In this document: one piece after another, positions 46,302 through 57,244 of the stretch
Position numbering within the stretch: the first letter of the stretch is position 1
Layout of the letters: each line of letters starts with the position of its first letter
Program-made: the position numbers and the translations under genes
Notes under the pieces: model-generated
The model's database searches: none
What the model was told of the DNA's origin: nothing
Seen by the model: the letters and a program-made list of their open reading frames with translations, nothing else
From: Delphinapterus leucas
Lineage: Eukaryota > Chordata > Mammalia > Artiodactyla > Monodontidae
NCBI RefSeq assembly: GCF_002288925.2
Contig: NW_022098072.1
Coordinates: 18,375,491-18,439,490 of the forward strand
DNA length: 64,000 bases
Direction: 5' to 3'

Positions 46302-46402
46302 AAAGAATCTGTATCCTAAAAAAAAAAAAAAGTGTTTAACACAGTGTCTGGGAGCAGTAGTCAAACAAGATAGTCCTTTGTAAGCACTCCCTAGAAAGAG
46401 GA

Positions 46403-47510
46403 CATTTTCAATAAACGTTTGTTGAATTAATACATTGAATGACGTAATTGGAAAGATAAGTGGTTCAGTATCCATGAACAAATAGAGGTTCTCCCTTAAC
46501 GGGGTCATATAACTTCTCAAGGCTTTTTACAAAGAGTGTTTTAGGCTACAGAATGCCCCAACACAGAACTTTAAAATCAAATAACTCAATATTGAAATTT
46601 TAACAGGGAGAGTTAATAAAGGGAAGGCCCATTTATTCAGATGAATCAAAGATGAATCTGAGATATAATCATATTTTATGCGTACAGGTCATTCACCCTA
46701 GAATCAAAGCACTCACCACATATTTCACTAACCCTTGTAACACCCACAGGTAGATGTTGGAGATGATCCCCTTGTTACAGATGGAGAGAGAGCCTGAGGC
46801 CCAGGACAGTGAAGGGACTTGTCAGAGGCCACATCAAGTGAGTAATGGAGCAAGAAACGGAACTAAATTCTAGTCTTCATCCCTGGTGCACTTTAGGTTT
46901 TACCACAAAGCTGCCTAACATTTCAGTTACTTTTTAACTCTAAAATCCATTCTGAAATAAACCCTCCCCTTAAAAAAAAATTAGCCAAGAGTACAAGATT
47001 CAATAACTAAAATAGAAAAAACATAAATCAGCTGGGTTTTTTGTTTGTTTTGTTTTAACGGTTCCACATCAGTTACCAGCGTCTAGGGAAGAAAACGGAA
47101 ACAAACATTGGTTCAAAAACAAAATTCTGCGTAAGGCAGATCGCTACCTTTTAGGGCAATTAATGCGAACGCTAATTTGCAACTGAAAACAACGAGGATT
47201 TGGTTTTGAGTTTCCAAACAGAACTATAGAGGTTGAACAGATTCCTTCATTGATTTCCCTATGATTCTACCTGGGGGTGGTGGGTAAAGAAACTCTTTTT
47301 AATTGACTCATTAGAACAGGGATTACCAGAATTTTCAGGTATTTTAATCTCCACCTTCTCCCAGAAGCCCGCAGGATGAGTAGTTATGGTTTTAGTATCC
47401 CTTGACTTAAGATAAAATAAATAAAGACAAAATGACCAAAAGCTCCTATGAATTCGGTGACATTCTCAGTGAACTTGTGCTTACTACCCCCCATATCTCC
47501 GTACCAGAAA
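46403..47510. other. Mostly unassigned, one MIR
   Basis: 46700-46900 reads as a reversed MIR ('cccttgttacagatggagag', 'gacttgtcagaggccacatc'). I recognise nothing in the rest. Confidence 0.45.
46700..46900 (-). mobile_element. MIR (reverse)
   Basis: 'aacacccacaggtagatgtt', 'ggcccaggacagtgaaggga' and 'aagaaacggaactaaattct' keep the reverse MIR order. Confidence 0.6.
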
Positions 47511-47514
47511 ACAA

Positions 47515-48275
47515 CCATCGCGCTGCGAAGGCGTGCTCGGTAGACGGGTTCCCGGACGCCCGCGAGGAGCGCCCAGGCAAGGACCCCGGATTCGGGGGCG
47601 CAGGGCCGGGAGGGTGGAGTTTACGTTCACTCCATCGCTGCAGTAATGGAGAAAAACGGACTCACAGAGTAAACCACTCCACTTCCAAGCGGTTTTTCTG
47701 ATTTTTATTTTTTAAGCATAAAAACGATGAGAACGAGGAACTCGCTGGCAGCGCCTTGCCCAGCCGCGCGCCCGCTCCCACCGCGCGCGCCCACGCCCAC
47801 GCCGCGCGCCCGTGTCCGCGCGTCCCCGCCGGGGCTCGGCGCACAGCCCGCCCAGCGGAAACCCGCGCCCGAGCTCGCCCCGCACGCCAGCTGCCCGGAG
47901 CAGGCGGGCTCTCGGTTCCCAGAGCAGCAGTTCCCAGTTTCTAGTTTCCTTATCGACACGATTTCTCCCTTGGGTCTTCCGCGGGGATCAGACGGTGGCC
48001 GCGGCCGCGGGTGGGGAAACCCGCGCCTGCGCCGGGCTCGGTCTATCCGGCCTCGTGTGGCTGGCTTATTCCTACCCGGAAACTTCGAGATGTGTGGGCC
48101 CCGGCAGGGACTTGGGAGGGAGGGAGTTTGAGAAGAGGCTTCACTTTTTAATCTCCTAGGCAGTTTGATGGGCGCATGCCAGGCCCGCGCTGGCTTCGGG
48201 GCAGCTCGGCCAGGCCCCGGGACACACCCGGCGGCCGCGGAAGCGCTGAGGGGATGTTTGGATGGCCGGAACCTC
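47515..48275. promoter_or_regulatory. CpG island 1
   Basis: Very dense CpG from about 47519 to 48265, the richest in the window ('ccgcgcgcgcccacgcccac', 'ggtggccgcggccgcgggtg'). It holds an NRF1-like ggcgcatgcc (48171-48180) and ETS-like cccggaaac near 48076. Long frames on both strands (47705-48289 minus, 47727-48131 plus) are composed of Ala/Arg/Pro, as expected for non-coding GC-rich DNA. Probably a promoter; direction and gene unknown. Confidence 0.8.
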
Positions 48276-48404
48276 TGGCTTCCTCTCAACCTTCTGACCT
48301 TTCAGAGTCCAGGCCTGTTGTGCCTGAGGCTCGCGATCGGCCCTCTTTGCCATCTTCCCACGAGAAGGTTGGGACTCCGAGCCTAGACCCAGATTGCGAG
48401 GATT

Positions 48405-48555
48405 CTGGCCTTGGCTTCACCGTTTATCAACTGCTTACTGCCCCTGACCAAGTTACTGACCCTCACTGGTCCTCAGCTTCTCTGCGAGTTGGGAAGTGTA
48501 AGAACACCAACTTCAGAGGGCTGTCGAGAAAAGGCATTTAAACAGTTGGGGCACA
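48405..48555 (+). mobile_element. MIR
   Basis: 'cgtttatcaactgcttactg', 'ccaagttactgaccctcact', 'ggtcctcagcttctctgcga' and 'gagaaaaggcattt' follow MIR. Confidence 0.65.
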
Positions 48556-48559
48556 AAGA

Positions 48560-49495
48560 TTGTTCAGTTCGTGTCAGGGGCTGCTTGGCAGAATTCAACA
48601 AGCTCGGTATAAGGACTCATCCGACAACAGGTATTTCTTGACCCTGCGTGCCAGGCCGTGCCCTGGGAGCTAAAAAGAAAGCAGCGAAGGTAGCAGACAA
48701 AAATTGCTGTCCCCTTGAAGCTTGCATGGCTGAGGCGGAGGGGGCCGGGGAGGGGTTACCCAGCAAACGTATAGTGTAGCCCATAGTGAGAACAGGCACA
48801 GGGGCACAGACGCAACTCTAAACAGGGTGGAAAGTCGAGTAAAGTGAGGGTAGGAGGGGGAGCCATGGGAGAAGCTGGTCCAGCTAGACGGAAGGTCACT
48901 AAGGATCTGCTGTCCAATCTGCTTCTAAATCCTGTCACTCCCTGGACCCCTCCCACCTCAGGCGAGCACATCACCGGGAGAGCCCGCCCTAGGGAGCTCT
49001 GCCTAAGGAAACAGGCTGGGGAGCTGAAGGGAAGCCCAAAGGTAGTCCCAGTCCCAGTCCCAGCCCTCACGTTTAAATGAGGTTCTCCTCCCTCCATCCC
49101 ACCCCACACTCTGCAGCCCATCCCTGTACATCTTCAAAAGAATTTCCCTGACAGAATCGTGAAGGGGGTAAACTCACATTCTCGGAAGGAATCCAACTCC
49201 CCTCCCCCTTTCCGTGGAAGATGATGAAGCTGGCGGGTGACGGTGCTGACATAAACCAAGCAAAAATGGCTTCGCCCCGTCCCACCCCAGAGCTCTCAGC
49301 AGGAACAGTAACCGCACCCCTCCAAGACACTGTACACAGAAACATCAACAGAGGAACGATTTCAGCCGATGCTACTACATTCTTCTTTACCCTGCGCCAC
49401 TACAAACAGAGAAATGGCTTCTAAAAGCTAGGTAAGGTACAAGGCATATGTGCACACTTACCAGTCTGGCCTGAATACACCCTATCAATCTTATA
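48560..49495. other. Unassigned, 0.9 kb
   Basis: Moderate GC; 48620-48770 has a reverse L2-like look ('cgtgccaggccgtgccctgg'). Frames of 121 and 91 codons on the minus strand (48756-49121, 49073-49348) have no motif. Confidence 0.35.
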
Positions 49496-49499
49496 TATC

Positions 49500-49670
49500 A
49501 GTGAAAATCACTACCACTTACTGTGCTCTTCTCATGTGCTTAGTGTTTTCTGTGGATTTACTTACTTAATATCACTGATAACCCTATGAGGTAGTATCTA
49601 CCATCATTTTACAGGTGAGAAAACAGTTTTCGAGCAGTTAAATAACTTGCCCAAGGTCACAGAGCTAGGG
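49500..49670 (-). mobile_element. MIR (reverse)
   Basis: 'ataaccctatgaggtagtat', 'cattttacaggtgagaaaac' and 'ttgcccaaggtcacagagct' are hallmark reverse MIR core sequences. Confidence 0.8.
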
Positions 49671-49859
49671 TTTTGTGGAGTACTCCCTTTCTCCCATTTT
49701 ACTGTGGGTTCATTCATAATAAATATTTATTGAGTGCCTTCCACGTGACAGACACTGTTCTAGGCACTGGAGATACAGCAATTTTTAAAAAAAATCCCTG
49801 CCCCCGTGTATATGACTGACATTCTTGTGGAGGGACAGAAGCAATAAGAGGGGGGAAAG

Positions 49860-50093
49860 GGACTTCCCTTGTGGCACAGTGGTTAAGAGTCCGTGTTCCC
49901 AATGCAGGGGGCCCAGGTTCTATCCCTGGCCAGGGAACTAGATCCCCCATGCATGCCGCAACTAAGAGTTAGCATGCCGCAACAGAGGAGCCCACAAGCT
50001 GCAACTAAAGGAGCCTGCCTGCTGCAACTAAGACCCGGCCCAACCCAATAAATACATAAATAAAATTTTTTAAAAATAGAATAAAGATAAAAG
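49860..50093 (+). mobile_element. CHR SINE, older intermediate form
   Basis: 'gggacttcccttgtggcaca', 'tctatccctggccagggaac', repeated 'gcaactaaga' and 'gcaacagaggagcc' units, AAATACATAAATA tail. A perfect 14-bp duplication aagaggggggaaag at 49846-49859 and 50094-50107. Confidence 0.94.
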
Positions 50094-50279
50094 AAGAGGG
50101 GGGAAAGTAAATACAGTATATGAGAAGTTAAATACTGAGCAGAAAAATAAAGCAGGGAAAGAGGAAAAGGAAGGGATGAAGTCGCAATGTTAAACAGGTG
50201 GTCAGGGAGCACTTCACCCAGAAGGTGACATTTGAGCACAGAGCAGAAGCAAACTATGCTTTTGTGAGGAAAAGCACTA

Positions 50280-50310
50280 CCCCCCTCCCCCCCTCCCCCC
50301 TCCCCCGCCC
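50280..50310 (-). other. C-run tract, predicted G-quadruplex on the minus strand
   Basis: C-runs of 6, 7, 6, 5 and 3, separated by single T or G bases. The complementary strand is a strong quadruplex candidate, and this strand a possible i-motif. It interrupts the L2. Confidence 0.75.
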
Positions 50311-51224
50311 GCAGAGGGCACAGCAAGTGCAAAGACCCTGAGGCATGACTAACAGGAAGGGCAGGGTGGCTGGGGAGAGTGAGCTTGGGCCAGGAAAGAG
50401 AGGTAGAAGTGGTCAAGGAGGGGTGGTCACTCAGGGGTGTAGACTGAAGGACATAGGCTGTGACCCTGAGTGAGGTGAGGAGTCACTGGGGGCTTCTGAA
50501 CTCCCTCATAGAACTGGATCACTCTGACTGCAAGGGGGGACAAGGTAGAAACATGAAGAACAGTTGAGAGGCTGTCATAACAACGTAGGTGTGAGATGAT
50601 GAGGGTGTGGGCCCAAGTAGCAGTCGCATTGGTTAGATTCTGAGGATACACAGTAGATAGAAGCTCAGTGTTTTCCAGTAGGCTCCATCCTGAGTGTGAA
50701 GGGAACAGGAGTTAAAGATGATGCCAAAGTTTTGGCCTAAGCACCTCGTGGAAGAAAAAGAAAAAAAAAATGACTTGCTCTTAAGGACGGAGCAAGTTTG
50801 GGGGCAAAGCTTCAAACAAGTTACATTTGAGCATCTTGTAGACGTCTGGGTGGAGATACATATCCGGCAGGCAACTGAATAAACAAAACTGGAGGCTGGA
50901 CCTTAGGGAAGAAGTTCAGGCTGGAAATATGTATATTTTTAATGGGGGGTTGTCAGGCTCTAGGTGCTGGTAACTGCAAGAGATCACTTAAGGGGTGAAG
51001 GCAGTTGGGGAGAAGATGGCAGGAAGCCGGCCCAGGTGTGCCCCTACTTTCTCTACTTCATTACGACCAAAGAGAGAGGGAGACGAGTACTCGGCTTACT
51101 AGGTGCTTCCACGTTGAAGCTCTGCCCACTCTCCTGGGCAGAGTTAATCCCTCTCAGCGAGGCAGCTGGAAGGAAGCAAGAGTTTGGCGTGCTCCGCTGG
51201 GCATTAAACAGCCCGAAACTCCGC

Positions 51225-51345
51225 TGTCATGATCCCAGGCAAGCCGCTAAATCTCTCTGGTGTCAGTATTCCCCTCTGTAAAATGGGGATACTAACACCC
51301 GTTTACTTAGTAGTAATCTGGATTCAGTGAATGGAGCCCAGCAAA
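51225..51345 (+). mobile_element. MIR fragment
   Basis: 'ccaggcaagccgctaaatct', 'tctgtaaaatggggatacta' and a final 'ggattcagtgaatgg' are MIR landmarks. Confidence 0.65.
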
Positions 51346-51459
51346 CCAGCCCTTGTGCTCCTTCCTGTTACTCAGGGCTCTCCCCAGCATTTCACGTCCT
51401 GTCCCCTCCACGCATTGTCCTATCTTCGTACACTCTCCCCCAGTGCCACGCTGGTACAA

Positions 51460-52215
51460 AACGGGTGTTCCGGGAAAGCATGAACGAAGCCTGAGATGGA
51501 GAGTGGACTCCGGAGCGGACGCCCGGTACCGGAGCGAGCCCGCAGCTCATCCCGCCTTAAAGGGTAGGGATCCCGAGCATCAGACCTGGTGCGGAGCCGT
51601 GATGGCGTGCCTCTGCCTAGAGCCTGGAAAGGGGGCGAGGTCCCCGACGCCCCCTCCCCCGAACCCACAGCCGTACGCGAGCGCCTTCTTCTCCCCGCAG
51701 ACGCGGCGGGAGGGGCCCCGGCGCTTCCACCCAGAGGCGAGCAGAGCAGAGCCGGCTGCGGTTCTCCCGGACCAGCTCCGAGAGGCTGGCAGCCGTCGCG
51801 CTGTGGCTGTGCCGCCGCCTGGACGCGGAGGGCCGGGATGAGGACTGGGCGGCCTGCGCGCTGGGAGCTTGCGGGACTGCGTCCACCCCGCCCGCCTGGA
51901 TGCACCGGGAAAGGCGCCCTGGCTGCGGTTATATTTTTTAAAAACAGGGACTCCTCTCTCCCCACTGACTGCCGTCCCTCTGATTTCTGAAGGAAAGGGG
52001 AACACAAGTTTCCTGTAGACAGGTCATCCGAGGAATATCGTGTTAGGATCCTCTCCGATCTGCAGACCAGACGGTTGTTCTGGCAGAAGCAGCCCGGGCG
52101 CCCGCGACGCGGAGGCGAGGGGTCTGCCCGGCACGAGGACGCGCGGAGAAGAATCCAAGCCTTCGGACCGTTTCCCATGCCCGCGGGTGAAACCCTCAGG
52201 CTGGTGTTGAGGATC
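51460..52215. promoter_or_regulatory. CpG island 2
   Basis: CpG-dense from about 51460 ('cggtaccggagcgagcccgc') to about 52210, with cores at 51660-51900 and 52085-52190. Overlapping frames on both strands (up to 252 codons, 51420-52178 minus) are rich in Arg/Ala/Pro/Gly and lack recognisable domains, so I do not call them genes. Confidence 0.75.
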
Positions 52216-54760
52216 TCACGCGTTAGAGTAGAAATTCATTAAACCGAATTTACCTTCCAGCAAACCGGGCCAAGATCCCAGTCTGGCAACAGTGGAGGAA
52301 TTAATCTGGATGTTACACGCGGTGGTACTTCAACTTTGGGAGGGAGGGGCGGGTGTCACCGATCTCTTCAAAATCGGACGCAAGCTATGGACCTTAGCTC
52401 AAAAACACACACCAGTTTGGGATGCATGTTTGACGTTTCAGGAACACACACACAGACACACACACAGGCACACACCCCTCTCCTCTATCACACCTGAAGC
52501 CTTAGAAAAAACCCGGTGCCTGACAGAAAGAGTATGCACAGGCTTTGTGATCTCTGTAGAGGAAAAAAAACAAAAACAAAGCATCCACAGGGCTTGTTTG
52601 GGTGGTTGGTTTTTTTCTCAGTAACAAGTGGACAACAGCTAATCAAGCGATCAAGTGAGTTTGGTGGATATGAAAGGACACAGACCTCCTGGGAAAGGAA
52701 AGATGCAATTAAAATAGAATCATTCCCTTGGGTTGTCCTGCCCTCTCCAAACCACCAGCAAAAATGTAATTAGGACAAAAATGTTTTGGAAGGAAGTTAG
52801 CAAACAGGGAAGGTTAAACGTAATGATGACAGTTCTGTAATTTTGTTGTCCTGTTAACCAAGAAATTTCTATGTTGTAAGTCAAAAACGTTTGATGGCCT
52901 CAGAGAAGCAGTACATGTGCTGTTTTTTGGGGGGGATGAGGTGGTCAGGAATGCCTTACATACTGCTCCAAGGATAGCAGCTCTCCACCATCTAACCGGC
53001 CTGCTGGTGCTGTTTTTGTGTAACCGTGGAGGATAACATATCTGTCTTATTTTATTTCACCAGATGGAGAAAATGGAACAATATTTGAAAAAAAAACCCC
53101 AACATTTCCTGTCTTTTTGTTCTTAACATAAAAAGTACTTTATGGCTATTTTTTTCAGCATATTTTCTCCTCCTCTGGGGTGCTTTTTAAAGCCTCAAAG
53201 CATATATTTGCCAGGAGTCTTTGGATTTTCACAATATTCCTAACTTCTTCTATAACCAAGACTTGCTGGACCTGCTCCATTAGGGAAACTTGTGTTTTAC
53301 AAGCTGTAGACAATAACTGCAATAGCTAAGCTTTTTTTTTTTTTTTGAGGGAAAATTTTAAACTTAAAACACTTAGTATTTATGGGCCATTGCTTCTTCT
53401 TTTATAACCCATTTAACCATGTCTCTTCTTTGACGCTCATCCAGAGAGACTCTCATCATCCATGGCTAGATCAGAGAAGCCAAAAGGAAAGGTCTTCATC
53501 ATCTCTAATCTCCATCTCTCACCTCCCTCCAAAGCAGTTTACAATAAAGAGGACTCACTCCCACATCCTGAACCCTGCGCTTCTTTGATCTTCCCCATCA
53601 TTTTCTTATTGAAAACAACTGCCCTGTTGCCACCACCACCAGTTTCAGGTTGTCTGAGTAAACATTTTCATCCTTAAATTTTTAATTTTGAAAACCAAGT
53701 CACACATTAGAGTTATTACGGCAAATACAAGATCCCTACTTGAAAAACGGGAAATCTGTAGAGCACAACCTATTAATTTTCCACCAGTTAGAAAGCACTA
53801 AAATGCTACTTTCTGAATATGGGTCTCTGGTTTTCCAGCCTGGCTTCTTCCTGTCTCAGTCACACCACCTTTCATGGTTTCCTGGATTATTTCTTCCACT
53901 GAACAGTAATTAAAAGTGAGTGAATATTCCATTTCATACCCACCAACATCCCCATTTTAAAATTTGCATTCTGTAACAAGTTACCAAACTCCAGCCAATG
54001 ATGCAATATACCACCAAATTCCAGTAGAACAAAATAATTTGAGAAAGACTTCAGATTTCACAGTCTTGGAATTTAGTAACTACTAAAACGCACGTTTCCT
54101 CTTTACTAATGAACGGGGTCAAATAATTAATTTAGCAAATAAGAAAATGTAAAACAAAGGTTAAAAAGCTTATGCTTTAGATTTTATACATAAAGATTGT
54201 AATCAAATTTGGGGAAGGGGCATTAACATTAGCCAAAGTTGAAAAACATGAATAAAGCAAGGTTCTTTAGATTTTTATATAAGGCCTAGACTTGTATAAT
54301 ACCTTATACAAGTCTCTAGGGGATTCTTACATTCACAGTTAGACATATACCTCCAGTTTCTGAGTTTCAGTGTCCCTAAGGTCAAGGGTACATTCCACTT
54401 GGAATTATCTTCCTCCAGGAAATATGTTCTCATCATACAGCTTTCACCAGGTTGGGTGGCTGGGTCGGGAGCTGCTGCTACAGTTCCCTCAGCGGCATTT
54501 TCTCCTTCCAGCAGAGCACTGGCTGAACATTACTGCCCTTGCTCAGACAATTGTGAGTCTTCCCTGCTATAGTGTAAACTGTACCAGGGAAGGGATTACA
54601 TCTATTTTGTTCAGTATTGCGTTCCAATACTTATTAAGTATTTAATGAATTAATAGAGAGTTGAATTGATGTCTTTTTTTAAGCCTAGGGAAGTCAAGTG
54701 CAAGAAACAAAACCAAAGTCTCTCCATCTCCTTCATTCAATCTAGTGAGGAAGCCTCATG
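52216..54760. other. Unassigned, 2.5 kb, no young insertions
   Basis: Apart from a CA-rich stretch (52444-52476) and a T14 run at about 53333-53346, I recognise no repeat. Single-copy appearance; it could hold conserved non-coding elements, which I cannot test here. Confidence 0.4.
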
Positions 54761-54764
54761 AGTA

Positions 54765-54965
54765 AAACAAGGGCTGCGCAGCCACTGACCAGACACCTGA
54801 GTTTAAAACCCACCTCAGATACGTATCAGTTGTGTGACTTTGGAGAAGTTACCTAGCCTCTCTGAATCTCATCTCCTCTTCCGTAGAAGAGGTATAATAA
54901 AGCCCACCTTGTAGGGTTGTTTCAAGAACTTATAAACACAGAAAACACCTGACATATGTAGGCAA
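54765..54965 (+). mobile_element. MIR
   Basis: 'cagttgtgtgactttggaga', 'agttacctagcctctctgaa', 'ataataaagcccaccttgta' and 'gggttgtttcaagaacttat' match the MIR core and 3' half. Confidence 0.8.
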
Positions 54966-54977
54966 TCTATAACCAAA

Positions 54978-55210
54978 CAGTTCCCTGTGCTATACAGTAG
55001 GTCCTTATTGTTTCTATTATTATGGAAACAACAAGGACCTACTGCAGAGCGCAGGGAACTGTATTCAATATCTTGTAATAGCCTATAATGGGAAAGAATC
55101 TGAAAAAGAATATGTATATGTATAACTGAATCACTTTACTGTACACTTGAAACTAACACAACATTGTAAATTAACGATACTTCAATAAAAAAGGTTTAAT
55201 TTAAAAAAAA
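54978..55210 (+). mobile_element. LINE-1 3' end with inverted 5' tip
   Basis: 'acaacaaggacctactgcag' to 'tacttcaataaaaaaggttt' is the cetartiodactyl LINE-1 3' end. Its first 36 bp (55026-55061) are repeated in reverse just upstream (54978-55013), as in a short twin-priming inversion. Confidence 0.85.
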
Positions 55211-55211
55211 A

Positions 55212-55400
55212 ATCATCATTCATTCACTGAATGTATGTCTGCTATGAGCGCCGGGGATACAAAGATGAATAAACCAAAACCCTTCCTCAAGACATCAGTC
55301 TCGTAAGTAATACGGCAAATGCGGTACCAGAGACAATCAAAAGGAATTATGGGAGCAACTCAGCTGGAGAGAGGGGTACAATCCAAACAGAAGGGAGCAT
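55212..55400 (-). mobile_element. L2 fragment (reverse)
   Basis: 'attcattcactgaatgtatg', 'ggggatacaaagatgaataa' and 'cccttcctcaagacatcagt' follow reverse L2. Confidence 0.5.
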
Positions 55401-55544
55401 ATGATGAGAGACACAAGGTCTAAACACTATGGCTTGTGTAGGTGACCACGTGAGGCTGGCTTCCCATTTAATGCAAAGCGACCCCCCGACTTATTACAAT
55501 GGCTGATGAAAACCCATCCAAAAATCACACTCACACATGCTGTC

Positions 55545-55925
55545 TTCTCTCTGACCTCATCTCGTACTACTCCCTCTGTTCTCTCCTCTCCTGGATGTGC
55601 TAAGCACACTCCATCTTAGGGCTTTGTGCTGGCTGTTCCTTCTGCCTAGATGTTCTTCCTCTGTTTATCCGTGCCTCACCTCCTTTCGCGTCTTTGCTCT
55701 AATGTCATCTTTTCAATAAAGCCAAACTTGATCAGCCTATCTAAAATCACACTCCCCCCCAGATCCTATAAAATGTACTTGCTTTTTAAGTCTATTTTTT
55801 ACTGTTACCACCCACCCCCTTCCATAAAAAACACCATGAAGGCAAAGATCTTAGTTTTTTTCCCCCAGGTATGCCAAGTGCCTAGGACAGTGGCTGGCAC
55901 ACACCAGTGTCAAATGAATGAATCA
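55545..55925 (+). mobile_element. L2 3' end
   Basis: 'ctctgacctcatctcgtact', 'gctggctgttccttctgcct', 'gctctaatgtcatcttttca' and 'aggacagtggctggcacaca' give a nearly complete L2 3' end. Confidence 0.75.
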
Positions 55926-55939
55926 AGTGTGGCTGGAAT

Positions 55940-56480
55940 GTGAAGTCAGGGCAGGAAGGAGAGAGAGGTGAAGCTGGAGAGATGTACAGAGGCTTTGAAT
56001 GCTGTGGCTAAGAGCTGAGATTTTTATCTGGTAAGTAAGGGGAAGCCATTAAAGGTGAGTGGCATGTTCAGATCTGCTTTTCAGATCAGTCACTCAGGGA
56101 AAGGATTTGAAGGGAATGATAATGGCAGAGCCTTGGAGTTAAGAGGCTGCAGCAGCAAGTGAGCTAGAGAGTAAGATAGGAAAGCCCTACATAGGAGCAG
56201 GAGAAATAAGAAAAGGAGGGGACATATCTGAGACATAATTAGGAGGTTAAATCAGGACTTGACAACTGACTTAAAGCAGAGGGAGAGAAAGGAGACTCAA
56301 AAATGACTCTTTGGTGTGTAGTATAGGTGACTGGGAGGTTGAATTCAGTGAGGTCTAGAATATGGAGAGGGAGGGGGTGGGTGATGAGTTCATTCCATGT
56401 ATATCCATAGTGGTCCCAGTGTCACTTGTGGAAGAGGAAATTTGAGCTCAGGAGAGAGGTTTAGATCAGAGATATTCTTT
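55940..56480 (-). mobile_element. L2 (reverse)
   Basis: 'gaagccattaaaggtgagtg', 'gatctgcttttcagatcagt' and 'ctcaaaaatgactctttggt' follow reverse L2. Its reverse orientation right beside a forward L2 3' end suggests two separate old insertions. Confidence 0.6.
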
Positions 56481-57060
56481 CTACCTAGTGAAAATTACAC
56501 TAATTTTAAAAGGAGAACAACTTTCATTTCAAACATCCAAAATCACAAAAACAGTAGGAATTAAAACACAGCTATGTTTCTTAAGATCTTATAAGTCTAC
56601 GTAAATATCTCTGATTTTTTCCCCGATAGCAAAGAAAATGTGATTTGTTGTTGTTGTTATTTAATTGACTCTTGCTCCAGACTTCACTTATTGTTAGGAG
56701 ATTTTCAGCTAACTGCCCAGAGAAAATAATAATCTCTTCCCCTCCAAAAGTTACCGTGTTTGGTTGTGAAATAACTAGTGGTATAATACAGAGAACATAC
56801 CCTTTCATTTTGTAAAAGTGTTAGGGGGAAGTTAAAGAAATTCAAAGGCAATATTATGTATTCAAAACAAATTTGAGGAAATACTTTCAAAATGACATGT
56901 AATTAGTGGAAGTTACTATCACAACATATGATTGAAACAAATTGCCTTATGAGCTTTCTCTTCTCCATCAAACCTCTATATAAATATAAAGCATGGAAGA
57001 AGGGACAACACTATACTGTCCCTTAAAATTACAATTAGGAGGAAGTGTAGATTGTTTTAC
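56481..57060. other. Unassigned, 0.6 kb
   Basis: AT-rich, a GTTGTTGTTGTT run at 56645-56658. No gene seen. Confidence 0.4.
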
Positions 57061-57064
57061 TTCA

Positions 57065-57240
57065 CTAACGATAATAATAATTTATTGAGTAGTTACTTTG
57101 TGCCAGTGCACTGTGCTAGGCAATTGTCCAAGCTTTCCCTGATTTCTTCTTGCCCTTTGAAGGGAACAGATGATAAAACAACAAAACAGGACTTAGTTGA
57201 GCAACTTGCTAAAGGTCACTTTGCTATCAAGTAGTGAAGT
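57065..57240 (-). mobile_element. MIR (reverse)
   Basis: 'tttattgagtagttactttg', 'gtgccagtgcactgtgctag' and 'caacttgctaaaggtcactt' are reverse MIR. Confidence 0.65.
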
Positions 57241-57244
57241 CATC

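Larger units (their letters stand above)
45849..46317 (+). other. 3'-transduced sequence carried by the LINE-1
   Basis: Non-LINE-1 DNA containing a reversed MIR (about 45880-46140), a MIR end (46150-46235), a TA tract (45930-45968) and a CA tract (46256-46279). It ends with an AATAAA at 46296-46301 and a poly(A) 16 bases later. Confidence 0.85.
45236..46328 (+). mobile_element. Young LINE-1, 5'-truncated, with about 470 bp of 3'-transduced DNA
   Basis: The LINE-1 part (45236-45848) holds the ORF2 end, 3' UTR, a 100-N gap, 'caataaagatgtt' and a first poly(A). Foreign sequence follows up to a second poly(A) at 46318 on. The 14-bp duplication aaagtgtttaacac lies at 45222-45235 and 46329-46342, outside both parts, so the whole segment moved in one event. 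Confidence 0.92.
45150..46400 (+). mobile_element. MIR, split by a young LINE-1
   Basis: 45170-45235 joined to 46343-46390 reads as one MIR end: 'gaaacaatacacataaagtg', 'tttaacac' and then 'agtgtctgggagcagtag'. The restored continuity confirms the borders of the inserted element. Confidence 0.55.
49720..50955 (-). mobile_element. Long L2 (reverse), split by a SINE
   Basis: About 1 kb of L2 without the SINE: 'attgagtgccttccacgtga' at its left, 'gagcacttcacccagaaggt', 'cagcaagtgcaaagaccctg', 'gaactggatcactctgactg' and 'gacgtctgggtggagataca' in order. It is the longest L2 remnant in the window. Confidence 0.75.

Noticed and set aside
47705..48289. 194-codon minus frame in CpG island 1
   Set aside because: Long open frames are expected in CpG-rich DNA with few stop codons; composition is Arg/Ala/Pro/Gly on both strands and no domain is visible.
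51420..52178. 252-codon minus frame in CpG island 2
   Set aside because: Several overlapping frames on both strands are equally open, and no family motif or splice context supports one of them.
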